A stretch of 64,000 nt of DNA from Dactylosporangium sp. AC04546 (lineage in GTDB: Bacteria; Actinomycetota; Actinomycetes; Mycobacteriales; Micromonosporaceae): contig NZ_JAHYSG010000020.1 of assembly GCF_022095675.1 (NCBI RefSeq), positions 73,356-137,355 on the forward strand, given 5' to 3'. Within the stretch, counting starts at the first letter, position 1. Each line of letters begins with the position of its first letter. A program made the translations under genes and the position numbers. Of the stretch, positions 35,400 through 44,280 are shown one piece after another. Under the pieces are notes generated by a model. The model was given only the letters and a program-made list of their open reading frames with translations. It was not told where the DNA came from and searched no databases.

Positions 35400-35422
35400 A
35401 GCCGCCACCGGCGGTGGCGGCT
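35400..35422 (+). terminator. GC-rich hairpin after the aminotransferase
   Basis: AGCCGCCACCG and its complement CGGTGGCGGCT are separated by a single G, giving an 11 bp inverted repeat 24 nt past the aminotransferase stop. No U-tract follows. It most likely separates the aminotransferase from the nitric oxide reductase operon. Confidence 0.55.
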
Positions 35423-35571
35423 GCGGGTGCGGCGGCGACCGGGGACGGGCCGGTGCTCAGCGTCGACGCCCGCTACCCGGGCAGTCGGCAAGCGCTATCC
35501 CGCACTTTCGGCGCCGAGACATCCCGCTTCTCGATACGGTCGGTGCATCGGTGCGAAGGAAGGCCGACACA

Positions 35572-37986
35572 GTGCCCGATCAAGCGCAGGTGAACGGCTC
35601 CAGCCGCGCGGAGCTGCGCCTTTCCAAAGGATGGGTCCAGGGCGTCGCCCTGGTCATGGTCTTCGGATTCTTCGTCATGGGCGTGCTGGCCCTGCGAACC
35701 TACACGGACTCGATGCCGTTGCCGAAGCGGGTGACCGGCCCGGGTGGCGAAGTGGTCTACACCGGCGCGGACGTGACCGCCGGGCAGCAGATCTTCCTGC
35801 GCCGGGGTTTGCAGCAGTACGGCTCCGTGATGGGTCACGGCGCGTACCTCGGTCCCGACTACACCGCGGAGTACCTGCGCATCTCGGCCGACCACATCAG
35901 GGCCGAACTGGCCGCCTCCGGGCAGCAGGAGCCCGCTGAGGCCGCCAAGCGGATGCTGCGCGAGAACCGCTACGACGAGGCGAGCGGCGAGCTGGTGTTC
36001 ACCGCGGAGCAGGTCGCGGCGTTCCGGGATGCCATCAGGTACTTCGCCGGCTTCTTCGCCACCGACAGCACCAAGTACGGTCTGCTGCCCGAGGTGATCA
36101 CCGATCCGCAGGAGATTCACCAGCTGACCGCGTTCTTCTCCTGGACGGCGTGGGCGAGCGCGGCGCAGCGGCCCGGCCACGACTACTCCTACACCAACAA
36201 CTGGCCGCCGGAACCGCGCGTGGGCAACAGTCCGACCGCGGACATCGTGGTGTGGTCCGGCCTGTCGCTGACCGCGCTGCTGGTCGGCCTGGGTGCGCTG
36301 TTCGCCCTCTACGGGCGTTGGAGCCGGAACATCGGCTGGCACGCCGCGGAGCAGCCGACGCTGGCGTTCCGTCAGCCCGGCGAGGTGCAGATCACCAGGA
36401 CCCAGAAGGTGACCGCGTGGTTCTTCTTCGTCGTGGCTGCGCTGTTCCTGGCGCAAGCGCTCTTGGGTGGTGCGGTCGAGCACTACCGTGCGGACCTGAG
36501 CACGTTCTTCGGCATCGACCTCGCCCGGGTGCTGCCGTTCAACCTGGCCCGCACGTGGCATGTGCAGTTGGCCCTGTTCTGGACGGCGGCGGCGTTCCTC
36601 GCAGCCGGCATCTTCCTCACCCCGATCATCGCGGGCCGGGAGCCACGCCGGCAGCACTGGCTCGCCTGGGGCCTGCTCGGCGCGCTGGTCGTCGTGGTGG
36701 TCGGCTCCCTCGCGGGCGAAGCGGTCAGCATCTTCGGGGCCGACTGGGCGAAAGGGTCGATCTTCTTCGACCAGCAGTGGGAGTACCTGGACCTGCCGCG
36801 GTTCTGGCAGACCCTGCTGGTGATCGGGCTCTTCCTGTGGATCGCGATCATCTATCGCGGGATCCGGTCGCGGCTGAAGACCGAGCACCGGCTCAACATG
36901 CCGTGGCTGTTCCTCTACGCGGGCCTGGCGATTCCGGCCTTCTACGCGGTCGGCATGCTGGCATCGACGCAGAGCCGGCTGACCGTCGCGGAGTTCTGGC
37001 GGTTCTGGGTCGTGCACCTGTGGGTGGAGGACTTCCTGGAGCTGTTCACCACGGTGATGGTCGCCTACATCTTCGTGATGCTCGGCGTGGTCCGCCGCCA
37101 GATCGCCATCCAGATCATCCTCCTCGACGTGATCCTCTACTCCGCGGGCGGCGTGATCGGGACGATGCACCACCTGTACTTCTCCGGCACGCCGGTGGAG
37201 CACATGGCGCTGGGCGCGTTCTTCTCGGCGCTCGAGGTGATCCCGCTGACGTTCCTGACCGTCGAGGCGTGGACCTTCCTGCAACTGGGTGCCCGGCAGC
37301 AGACCCGCAGCAGTGCGCCGTTCCCGCACCGGTGGGCGGTGATGTTCCTGGTCGCCGTGGGCTTCTGGAACTTCGTCGGCGCCGGGGTCTTCGGCTTCCT
37401 GATCAACCTGCCGGTCGTGTCGTACTACCAGATCGGTACGGCGTTGACCGCCAACCACGCCCACGGTGCGATGATGGGCGTCTACGGCATGCTCGCCGTC
37501 GGCCTGGCGCTGTTCGCGTTGCGGTACATCATCCCCGCCTCGAAGTGGCCGGACAGGTTGGCGAAGCTTTCGTTCTGGTCGCTCAACATCGGCCTGGCCT
37601 GGATGGTGTTCGCGACCCTGCTTCCGCTGGGCATCCTGCAGCTGTGGCACTCCGTGAACGACGGATACTTCGAGGCGCGCTCGCTCGGCTACATCACCGA
37701 GCCGGGAAACGCCGTGCTCGAGTGGCTGCGGATGCCCGGCGACCTGATCATCATCATCGGCGGTGCGCTGCCGTTCCTGTGGATCGCCTTCCTCGGCCTT
37801 CGTCACGGCATCAAGCCGACGGCCACCGAGCTGCCCCCGGACACGCTGTACGTCGAGGAGACCGCCGAGGCCGCACAGGACCGCACCGGCCTGCCGGTCG
37901 CGGTCGGCTCCGCGGCCGGCGACGACGAGGTGCCCGAGTCGAGGCGCCGCTACCGTTCGGACCGGCGCGACCAGGATGAGCCGTGA
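35572..37986 (+). CDS. norB: quinol-dependent nitric oxide reductase (qNOR)
   Basis: An 804-residue single-subunit qNOR, a heme-copper oxidase relative that reduces 2 NO to N2O with electrons from menaquinol. An N-terminal helix and hydrophilic domain (GQQIFLRRGLQQYGSVMGHG) are fused to a 12-helix core. The His ligands are seen in ARTWHVQLALFW, the FWVVHLWVEDFLELF segment (FeB Glu), MHHLYFSG and TANHAHGAMMGVYG. The GTG at 35572 has GAAGGAAGG eight nucleotides upstream; a GTG at 35551 is less likely. A TCGGCGCCGA palindrome lies 55 nt upstream. I see no clear NsrR or FNR-type site. It overlaps the next gene (GTGA). Confidence 0.93.
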   Translation: MPDQAQVNGSSRAELRLSKGWVQGVALVMVFGFFVMGVLALRTYTDSMPLPKRVTGPGGEVVYTGADVTAGQQIFLRRGLQQYGSVMGHGAYLGPDYTAEYLRISADHIRAELAASGQQEPAEAAKRMLRENRYDEASGELVFTAEQVAAFRDAIRYFAGFFATDSTKYGLLPEVITDPQEIHQLTAFFSWTAWASAAQRPGHDYSYTNNWPPEPRVGNSPTADIVVWSGLSLTALLVGLGALFALYGRWSRNIGWHAAEQPTLAFRQPGEVQITRTQKVTAWFFFVVAALFLAQALLGGAVEHYRADLSTFFGIDLARVLPFNLARTWHVQLALFWTAAAFLAAGIFLTPIIAGREPRRQHWLAWGLLGALVVVVVGSLAGEAVSIFGADWAKGSIFFDQQWEYLDLPRFWQTLLVIGLFLWIAIIYRGIRSRLKTEHRLNMPWLFLYAGLAIPAFYAVGMLASTQSRLTVAEFWRFWVVHLWVEDFLELFTTVMVAYIFVMLGVVRRQIAIQIILLDVILYSAGGVIGTMHHLYFSGTPVEHMALGAFFSALEVIPLTFLTVEAWTFLQLGARQQTRSSAPFPHRWAVMFLVAVGFWNFVGAGVFGFLINLPVVSYYQIGTALTANHAHGAMMGVYGMLAVGLALFALRYIIPASKWPDRLAKLSFWSLNIGLAWMVFATLLPLGILQLWHSVNDGYFEARSLGYITEPGNAVLEWLRMPGDLIIIIGGALPFLWIAFLGLRHGIKPTATELPPDTLYVEETAEAAQDRTGLPVAVGSAAGDDEVPESRRRYRSDRRDQDEP

Positions 37987-38666
37987 CCGGGTTCTCGGCC
38001 TCCGCCGTCGGCGTGGACGTCTGGCTGGCAGCCGGCTACTGCGTCGCCGTGGTGGGGCTGGCCCACGTCATCGACGCGCTGGCCCGCCGGGCGGCGTCGG
38101 TCTCCGAGGGCGGCAGGTTCGGCGGCTTCCGCTACCACCAGGAACACGACGCTTGGCGGTGTCCGCAGGACCAGTGGCTGTGGCCGCAGTCCTTCGACCC
38201 GGAGCACCGCGTGATGCGGTACCGGGGCGCCCCGTCGATCTGCAACGCCTGCCCGGTCAGGGACAGCTGCACGACGTCCTCCTCCGGGCGCGAGATCCAG
38301 CGCGCGGTCGACTCGTGGCCGGCCTCCGAGGCCGCCCGCTTCCACCGCGGGATCGCCTGCGCGGTCGTGGTGCTCGGCCTGTTGTGGCCGCTCGGCACCG
38401 CGCTCACCGGGCCGGGGCCGGACTCGCTGCTGGTCCTCGCGGTGGCGGTGGTCGTGGCGCTGCTGCTCAGCCTGCCGCTGTGGTCTCACCTGCGCCGCAC
38501 CCGGGTCGTCATCCCCCCGGGGATGGTGCACCGCTCGCTCGACGACACCGTCGCCGAGCGTGGCGCGGCGGCGGTCGCGGCGATCCGCCGGCGGCCGACG
38601 TACGCCTCGGACCGGCGCCCGCGCGAGCACATCGAGCAGAACCCCGGAGCGGAGGCCACCCGATGA
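37983..38666 (+). CDS. membrane protein with a four-cysteine cluster, nitric oxide reductase operon
   Basis: A 227-residue protein with a helix at about 10-30, a soluble insert, and two helices at about 123-143 and 147-170. The insert has Cys60, Cys87, Cys90 and Cys96 (C-x26-C-x2-C-x5-C), which could bind Zn or an iron-sulphur cluster. The stretch YRGAPSICNACPVRDSCT looks like the Cys motif of IS1182-type transposases, but no transposase catalytic region is present. It overlaps qNOR by 4 nt (GTGA) and the slipin by 4 nt (ATGA), so all three are translated together. Function unknown; a role in maturation or NO sensing is only a guess. Confidence 0.82.
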   Translation: MTGFSASAVGVDVWLAAGYCVAVVGLAHVIDALARRAASVSEGGRFGGFRYHQEHDAWRCPQDQWLWPQSFDPEHRVMRYRGAPSICNACPVRDSCTTSSSGREIQRAVDSWPASEAARFHRGIACAVVVLGLLWPLGTALTGPGPDSLLVLAVAVVVALLLSLPLWSHLRRTRVVIPPGMVHRSLDDTVAERGAAAVAAIRRRPTYASDRRPREHIEQNPGAEATR

Positions 38667-39511
38667 TCGTCGCCGTCGTCGTCCTCGCGGCGCTGCTGGT
38701 GCTGGCCGTGCTCTCGCTGCGGGTGCTCAAGGAGTACGAGCGGGGTGTGGCGTTTCGGCTCGGACGGCTCAGAGCGCCGCTGGGCCCGGGCGTGCGGGTG
38801 CTGCTACCGGGCCTGGACAAGCTCGTCAGGGTGGACCTGCGGGTGGTCACGCTGACCATCCCACCGCAGGACGTGATCACCCGCGACAACGTGCCGGCCC
38901 GGGTGAACGCCGTCGTGCTCTTCCGGGTGGTCGACCCGGTCCGCTCGGTGATGGCGGTGGAGAACTACGCGGTCGCCACGTCCCAGATCGCCCAGACCAC
39001 GCTGCGGTCGGTCGTCGGCCGTGCGGACCTCGACACGCTGCTCGCCCACCGGGCGGACCTCAACGAGGACCTCGCGAGGTCGATCGCTTCGATGACCGAG
39101 CCGTGGGGGGTCAGGGTCGAGGTCGTCGAGATCAAGGACGTCGAGATCCCCGAGGCGATGCAGCGAGCCATGGCGCGCGAGGCCGAAGCCGAACGGGAAC
39201 GGCGTGCGAAGGTGATCAACGCCCGCGGCGAGCTCCAGGCGTCGGCACAACTCCGCGATGCCGCCAAAACGCTCAGCGAAAGCCCGGCGAGCCTCCAGCT
39301 GCGCTACCTGCAGACCCTGCTCGAGCTCGGTGCCGACCACAACTCCACCGTCGTCTTTCCACTGCCGATCGACATCATCGGCCCGTTCCTCGACGCGATC
39401 CGGGGCCAGGCCAACGCCCCGGCCACAGCTCCGACCACAGCCCCGGCAACAACCGGCATCAACGGCGCCTCACCCATGACCCATGCCCAGAGGACGCATG
39501 ATGAGCACTGA
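38663..39511 (+). CDS. SPFH/band 7 protein (slipin, stomatin-like)
   Basis: A 282-residue protein with one N-terminal helix (IVAVVVLAALLVLAVLSL) followed directly by an SPFH domain: EYERGVAFRLGR, VRVDLRVVTLTIPPQDVITR, VGRADLDTLLAHR, and the charged helix AMAREAEAERERRAKVINA. The tail is Ala/Thr/Pro-rich. Slipins oligomerise on the membrane and usually pair with a NfeD protease partner, which is missing here. Coupling to qNOR suggests it organises or protects that membrane complex; this is inference. The ATG at 38663 overlaps the previous stop. Confidence 0.92.
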   Translation: MIVAVVVLAALLVLAVLSLRVLKEYERGVAFRLGRLRAPLGPGVRVLLPGLDKLVRVDLRVVTLTIPPQDVITRDNVPARVNAVVLFRVVDPVRSVMAVENYAVATSQIAQTTLRSVVGRADLDTLLAHRADLNEDLARSIASMTEPWGVRVEVVEIKDVEIPEAMQRAMAREAEAERERRAKVINARGELQASAQLRDAAKTLSESPASLQLRYLQTLLELGADHNSTVVFPLPIDIIGPFLDAIRGQANAPATAPTTAPATTGINGASPMTHAQRTHDEH

Positions 39512-39776
39512 TCCCGGTACCGAGCCGGGCCGCCCGATCCGGCTGACCCCGGTCGCCCCCGGCGTCTGGCTGGTCATCCTCGGCGGCGGAGTGACGGTCC
39601 TGGGGCCGCTGTTCGGATTCCTCACCGGCACCATCCTCGGCGCCGAACGCAAGACCCTCGGCATGAGCCCGATCTTCCTGTTCCTCTTCCTCGGGTTCCT
39701 GGTCGCCGGCGCCGGTCTCGGCGTCGCGCTGCTCGGCGTACGCCGCATCCTGCGCCACCGGGCGGCGACGACATGA
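39501..39776 (+). CDS. small two-helix membrane protein
   Basis: A 91-residue protein with helices at about residues 22-45 and 58-80 (VWLVILGGGVTVLGPLFGFL, FLFLFLGFLVAGAGLGVALL). It has no recognised domain. The ATG at 39501 is 6 nt after AGAGGA; the ATG at 39498 is too close. It overlaps the end of the slipin gene by 11 nt and is likely the last gene of the qNOR operon. Confidence 0.7.
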   Translation: MSTDPGTEPGRPIRLTPVAPGVWLVILGGGVTVLGPLFGFLTGTILGAERKTLGMSPIFLFLFLGFLVAGAGLGVALLGVRRILRHRAATT

Positions 39777-39864
39777 ACGCCTGGTCGCTCACATGTCATC
39801 AGCAGCTGGACGGCGTGCTCGTGGTGCAACGGCACCGCTTGACGGTTGCTGCCAGAATGGCTGG

Positions 39865-40344
39865 ATGCCCGCCCGTCCGATGGTGTTCCGGCCCATGTTG
39901 GAGACCCGGATCGCGTGCTCAGTTCCCGGCTTGATGCTTGCCGGGTTTGTCGGCGACGGCGCGCTCCGGCAGGCGGACGCCGTGCTGCTGGCGCTGGCGG
40001 GCCCGGTCGTGATCCTTGGCGTGGTGCTGGCCGTGCGTGCCTACCGGATGGCGGTCATCGTCGATGGGCGGACCGTCACTGTCCGCGGGATGTGCCTGAG
40101 CCGGACGGTGCCGCGCAGTGGTGTGGACGCCCTCCATGACGGAGACACCAGGTTGCTGTTCGTCTTCTCGCCGACCATCTCCTGGCACGACGAGGCAGGG
40201 ACGGCGAAGCGCACCAGTCTGTGGATGTTCGGCAATCCGGTGCAGCAGATCGCGGACGTGGCCGGGCACAACCAGCGCACCCTCCGGGAGTTGCGCAGGC
40301 GCCTCGGGATCAGCGCCACCGGCGACCGCCGGCTGCGCCGGTAG
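39865..40344 (+). CDS. PH-domain-like membrane protein
   Basis: A 159-residue protein with two hydrophobic stretches (about residues 18-35 and 38-60) followed by a bacterial PH-like beta domain (MAVIVDGRTVTVRGMCLSRT, RLLFVFSPTISWHDEAG). This layout is common in actinobacteria; the function is unknown. The ATG at 39865 places helix 1 correctly; a longer frame to 39793 adds unlikely sequence. Its stop lies 3 nt from the convergent TIGR04222-like gene, with no room for a terminator. Confidence 0.72.
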   Translation: MPARPMVFRPMLETRIACSVPGLMLAGFVGDGALRQADAVLLALAGPVVILGVVLAVRAYRMAVIVDGRTVTVRGMCLSRTVPRSGVDALHDGDTRLLFVFSPTISWHDEAGTAKRTSLWMFGNPVQQIADVAGHNQRTLRELRRRLGISATGDRRLRR

Positions 40345-40347
40345 CCG

Positions 40348-41085
40348 TCACAGACCTTGCGGCGGAAGGCTGGTGGCGTCGAAGGTCGTCCCGGTGCTCG
40401 GTTGATGCGGCAGCGTGACGTCGCGCCGGCCGCCGTCGAGCAGGCCGGCCCCGCGTGCGTCGGCCGGCAGCAACACGTGCAGTGCCGCATCGCCGGACAG
40501 CGCCACCGCCATGCCCAACGCCTCCGGCGTCATCGTCGTCGCCGTGCCGTCACCGGCGTCGACTGCCTCCCGGACAGTCCGGTGCTGCGCGCGCAGCGCT
40601 TGCAGCATCCGGCTGCCGCGCGGCGTGCGCCGCGGAAAGAACCAACCGGCGGCGATCACGCCAGCGAGTACCACCGCGATCCCGGCCGACGGGTCCAGCG
40701 CGCCCATCGCCGTCAGCCGCGCGGCGGCAACCCCGGGGACCACCACCAGGACGGCCGGCATGCCGACGCGCCGGTACGGCGAACGCATCAGCCGACGCGC
40801 AACCAGCCCATGCCGGATCTGCCGCAGCGCTGCCTCGACCCGCGGCCGTTCCGCGGCCTGCTGCGGCCCTTGCCAGCCGAGCATCGCATTGAACAGCTCC
40901 CGTTCGAGCGGCTCGACCGATCGCGGCGCGGCTCCGGTCCGGTTGATCCGTCCCTGCTCGTCGTGTATCAGCCGACCGCGCCGCCACAGCATCACGTAGC
41001 CGACCTGCAGCGCTCTCCAAGCATTCCCGGCCAGTACCGCCACCTCGGCCGGACGCAGTGGTCCTTGTGCCTCACCAGACCGCAT
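40348..41085 (-). CDS. TIGR04222-like membrane protein
   Basis: A 245-residue protein. The N-terminal part LRPAEVAVLAGNAWRALQVG, YVMLWRRGRLIHDEQGRI and PLERELFNAML matches the conserved start of TIGR04222 proteins. Two helices follow at about 128-165. The usual Gly/Ser/Cys-rich tail of that family is absent; instead there is a 65-residue soluble end. Function unknown. It lies 37 nt after the decarboxylase gene and may be co-transcribed with it. Confidence 0.7.
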   Translation of the reverse strand: MRSGEAQGPLRPAEVAVLAGNAWRALQVGYVMLWRRGRLIHDEQGRINRTGAAPRSVEPLERELFNAMLGWQGPQQAAERPRVEAALRQIRHGLVARRLMRSPYRRVGMPAVLVVVPGVAAARLTAMGALDPSAGIAVVLAGVIAAGWFFPRRTPRGSRMLQALRAQHRTVREAVDAGDGTATTMTPEALGMAVALSGDAALHVLLPADARGAGLLDGGRRDVTLPHQPSTGTTFDATSLPPQGL

Positions 41086-41122
41086 GCCATCAGTGTGCAG
41101 GAGCCGTCCACGTGCAGCATTG

Positions 41123-42544
41123 TCAACTGCTGGTGACTCGCAGCGTGCTGAGGGACGGGTCGGCCGCGTAGGCGATCCTGACACCGGCGAGCCGGGCCTG
41201 GTTGAGGGCCGCGAGGGCCTCGGTCGTGATCTGCTCGCCGGGCGCGAGGATGGGGATGCCGGGTGGATAGGGCGCGACGAGTTCGGCGCAGACCCGTCCG
41301 ACGGCCAGGTCGATGTGCAGCGCCTTGGCGGCGGCGAAGAACGCCTGTCGCGGTGGCATCGACGTGACCGGTTCGACCTGGTACGCCGCGGGTCCGATGA
41401 CCGGTCGCGGTGCGCCACGGTGCCGCTGCACCGAGTCGGCCAGGGCCGTGGTCAGGCGGGCCAGGGAGTCAGGGGTGTCGGCGAGTGAGACGACGGCGAC
41501 GAGGACGTCGCGGTCGGCGGACTCGATCGGCAGCCCGGCGGCCAGGAGGTCCTGCTCGACGAGGTTGCCGTCGGCGCCGGTGCCGAACAGGAGCAGCGTC
41601 AGCTTGAGCGGGTCGACGGCGGGGCCGTCGAGGACGGTGAGGCCGTCGACGTCGCGCAGCCGGTCACGAGCCTGACGGGTGGCCGCGATGGCGTCGCCGA
41701 GCAGGGCGTCGCCGTCGCGTTCGAGCAGCGCGCGGGCGGCATCGGTGCTGGCGAGGATGGCGCCCGCCGGGCTGGTGGTCGCGGTCGCCTCGATGCCGGC
41801 GTCGAGGCGCGCCGCGTCGACGCGGTCCGTGCGGGCCAGCAGGAGCGCTGCCTGGCTCCAGGCGGGGAGCGTCTTGTGGGCGCTGGTCACGATGACGTCG
41901 GCGCCGAGCTGGAGCGGGTGCCGCGGCAGCGCGGGATGGAAGCCGAAGTGGGCGGCCCACGCCGCGTCGACCACCAGGGGTACGCCGAACTCGTGCGCCG
42001 CGTCGGCCAGGCCGGCGATGTCACCGACGGTGCCGACGTAGGACGGGTCGCCCACGAACACCGCCCGCACGTCGGGGTTCGCGGACAGGGCGCGCCGTAC
42101 GGTCGCGGGCGCGACGCCCAGCGGGAGGCCGGTGGCGGGGTCCACCTCGGGGCGTACCCAGACGGGAGTCAGGCCGGCCAGCACCAGCCCGAGCAGGAGC
42201 GAACGGTGCAGGGTGCGACTCACGATGACCCGGTCGCCATCACCCGCGACGGCCAGGGCCACGGCCTGGTTGGCGTGGGTCGCGCCGCCGGTGGAGAAGC
42301 GGCAGAAGTCCGCGCCCCACAGCCGCGCCGCGCGGGCCTCGGCCTCGGCGAGCACGCCGGTGCTGAGCTTCATGGTGTCGAGGCCGGCGTAGAGCGGGAC
42401 GTCGCCGGCGACGACATCGCCGACGAGGTCGCTGCGCTGCTTGTGGCCCGGGATGGTGAAGGGCGTCGGCGGGCGCTCGCCGAAGCGCAGCCAGGCATCC
42501 AGCAGCGGCGCGTCACCGCGTAACCCGCGCGGGTCAGTCGGCAT
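41123..42544 (-). CDS. Orn/Lys/Arg decarboxylase-family PLP enzyme
   Basis: A 473-residue fold-type I decarboxylase of the SpeA/CadA-like Gram-positive group, without the N-terminal wing domain. Motifs: PFTIPGHKQ near the start, FSTGGATHANQAVALAVAGD, DAAWAAHFGFHP, and the PLP-Lys in TSAHKTLPAWSQ. The C-terminal domain is complete (LVAPYPPGIPILAPGE). It releases CO2 and a diamine from arginine, lysine or ornithine; which one is not clear. It overlaps the M20 peptidase gene by 11 nt, so the two are coupled. Confidence 0.9.
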   Translation of the reverse strand: MPTDPRGLRGDAPLLDAWLRFGERPPTPFTIPGHKQRSDLVGDVVAGDVPLYAGLDTMKLSTGVLAEAEARAARLWGADFCRFSTGGATHANQAVALAVAGDGDRVIVSRTLHRSLLLGLVLAGLTPVWVRPEVDPATGLPLGVAPATVRRALSANPDVRAVFVGDPSYVGTVGDIAGLADAAHEFGVPLVVDAAWAAHFGFHPALPRHPLQLGADVIVTSAHKTLPAWSQAALLLARTDRVDAARLDAGIEATATTSPAGAILASTDAARALLERDGDALLGDAIAATRQARDRLRDVDGLTVLDGPAVDPLKLTLLLFGTGADGNLVEQDLLAAGLPIESADRDVLVAVVSLADTPDSLARLTTALADSVQRHRGAPRPVIGPAAYQVEPVTSMPPRQAFFAAAKALHIDLAVGRVCAELVAPYPPGIPILAPGEQITTEALAALNQARLAGVRIAYAADPSLSTLRVTSS

Positions 42545-43661
42545 GGGGCCTCCAGTCGGAGAGGACCGCAGTCAGTGCGGAGGCGAGGGCGCGGACCTGG
42601 CGCACGTCGACCCACTCATCGACCGCGTGCAACCCGCCGCCGGACGGACCGCACACCAGCGTGGGGCAGACCTGCTGCCACAACGGCGCCTCCATCCAGT
42701 ACGGCGCGTCGAAGGTCGGTCCGGTGCCGAGCACGTCCCCGAGCCGGCGGGAAAGGCCGGCGGCCGGCCCTGTGGCATCGAGCTGCCAGCCGTCGCGATG
42801 AGCGACCAGCTCGGCGGCGGCGTTCCACTGCGGTTCGAGCAGGGAGCGCACCTCGTCGAGCGCCCCGGCACTCGAGCGGCCCGCCGTCGTGCGCACCTCG
42901 ACCAGGCACTCGGCGTGGTCGGGCACCACGAACGGCGACTCCCCGCCGTGTGCGACCGTCACCATCAGGTCCCCGCCGCCGGCCCGGACGGCCACGGCTC
43001 GTTCGTCGACCGCGTGCAACAACCGACCCAGATGCGTGACGGCGTTGACGCCGAGCTCTGCCTGCGAACTGTGCGCGGCGCGGCCGGTGAAGCTCACCCG
43101 CACGACGGCGAATCCGCGCAGCGACCTGCTCAGTGCGAGGTCAGTCGGCTCCGCGATCAGGCAGGCGTCCGGCCGGATCCCAAGCCCGGGGAGCGCGTCG
43201 ATCACGGCCTCGCTGCCCAGACTCGCGTCCTCCTCGTCGGCCACCAGCGCGAGCACCGGACGAACCGGCGCCTTCGTCGCGACCAGGTGCTCCGCAGCGG
43301 CAACGATCGCTGCCACGCCGCCCTTCATGTCCGCGGCGCCGCGACCGAAGAGCCGGTCCCCGTCGAGTCGAGGCGCGAACGGCTCCGGCATCCCGGCCAC
43401 ACCCACGGTGTCGAGGTGGCCGTTCAGCACGAGCGTCGGCCACTCGGCCGGCCCTGACGACACCGCCACCAGGCTGGGACGATCGGCACGGCCGGGCGCC
43501 GGCACCACCGTGGTGACGAAGCCCGAGCCGTGCAGCCGCGAGCGGAGATGCTCGACGATCTGCGCCTCGCCCGCGGCGGCCGGGACCAGGCCCGGGTTGA
43601 CGCTGTCGATGCGGACGAGGTCGGACAGCAGCGCCAGCGCCTCGGCCTCGACGTTTCGCAT
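42534..43661 (-). CDS. M20 family metallopeptidase (ArgE/DapE-like)
   Basis: A 375-residue M20 zinc peptidase or deacylase. Metal ligands are visible in LNGHLDTVGV (His and Asp), FGRGAADMKGGVAAIVAA (bridging Asp) and VADEEDASLGS (catalytic Glu pair). The lid/dimerisation domain carries GRAAHSSQAELGVNA. This group deacylates N-acyl amino acids such as acetylornithine or succinyl-diaminopimelate. Overlap with the decarboxylase suggests it frees the basic amino acid that is then decarboxylated. The ATG at 43661 is chosen; an upstream GTG frame to 43700 adds 13 unlikely residues. No clear ribosome site is seen. Confidence 0.9.
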   Translation of the reverse strand: MRNVEAEALALLSDLVRIDSVNPGLVPAAAGEAQIVEHLRSRLHGSGFVTTVVPAPGRADRPSLVAVSSGPAEWPTLVLNGHLDTVGVAGMPEPFAPRLDGDRLFGRGAADMKGGVAAIVAAAEHLVATKAPVRPVLALVADEEDASLGSEAVIDALPGLGIRPDACLIAEPTDLALSRSLRGFAVVRVSFTGRAAHSSQAELGVNAVTHLGRLLHAVDERAVAVRAGGGDLMVTVAHGGESPFVVPDHAECLVEVRTTAGRSSAGALDEVRSLLEPQWNAAAELVAHRDGWQLDATGPAAGLSRRLGDVLGTGPTFDAPYWMEAPLWQQVCPTLVCGPSGGGLHAVDEWVDVRQVRALASALTAVLSDWRPHAD

Positions 43662-43746
43662 GGCCCGAGCGTAGCCACACCGCACCGGCGCGGTGGACAT
43701 GGGTGGCCAGCCGCGGGCGGAGGCTCAGCACGTCGCGGGTTGCTGG

Positions 43747-44280
43747 ATGATGGTGGCTGTGACCACGAGGCAGCGTGCCGTCGAGCTGGTCGAAGCTCTG
43801 CTGGCCGACCTGCGGAGGCAACAGCCGACGCTTCCCGAACTTGCCGTCTTCCGTGTAGAGGAACATGTCTTCGGATGGCTGGTCTACTGGCAGTCTGCCG
43901 ACTATCTCCGCTCCAGAGACTTCGGAAAAATGCTGATCGGTCACGGCCCGTACCTCGTTGATGTACAGGATGGAAGCATCCACCACATCCCGGTAACCAC
44001 GCATGTCGCCGAGGACTGGGAAGCGGCGTACCTGGAGCATGTCCGAGGTGTGCAGCCACCGGATCCGCTGCTCACGACGATCCGAGACCTGCTCCCGCGC
44101 GACGGCGCCATGGCCGCGCTTCGGCATCTCCGCAGGCAGGCGCCGCAGTTGGGACTGCAGGAAGCAAAGGCGTACGTCGACGCCGTGCGAAACGGAGATG
44201 AGCCCGCAGAAGACCTGCTGAACCGAACTCGCTCGCGTAGCGTGCTGTCGATCGAGACCCTCGCTGGTCCTGCGACGTGA
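43747..44280 (+). CDS. YrhB/Imm35-type protein with L7/L12-like tail
   Basis: A protein of about 177 residues. The first domain has FGWLVYWQSADYLRSRDFGK and GPYLVDVQDGSIHHIPVTTH, the pattern of the YrhB/immunity protein 35 family. The C-terminal 50 residues (AALRHLRRQAPQLGLQEAKA, then YVDAVRNGD) resemble the ribosomal L7/L12 C-terminal fold seen in other actinobacterial small proteins. Imm35 proteins neutralise polymorphic toxins, but no toxin is next to it. The start could be ATG 43747, ATG 43750 or GTG 43759. It overlaps the MFS gene by 4 nt (GTGA). Confidence 0.75.
   Translation: MMVAVTTRQRAVELVEALLADLRRQQPTLPELAVFRVEEHVFGWLVYWQSADYLRSRDFGKMLIGHGPYLVDVQDGSIHHIPVTTHVAEDWEAAYLEHVRGVQPPDPLLTTIRDLLPRDGAMAALRHLRRQAPQLGLQEAKAYVDAVRNGDEPAEDLLNRTRSRSVLSIETLAGPAT

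Noticed and set aside
38160..38285. Transposase remnant suggested by the Cys motif
   Set aside because: The surrounding protein is an intact, translationally coupled membrane protein with no catalytic DDE region or terminal repeats.
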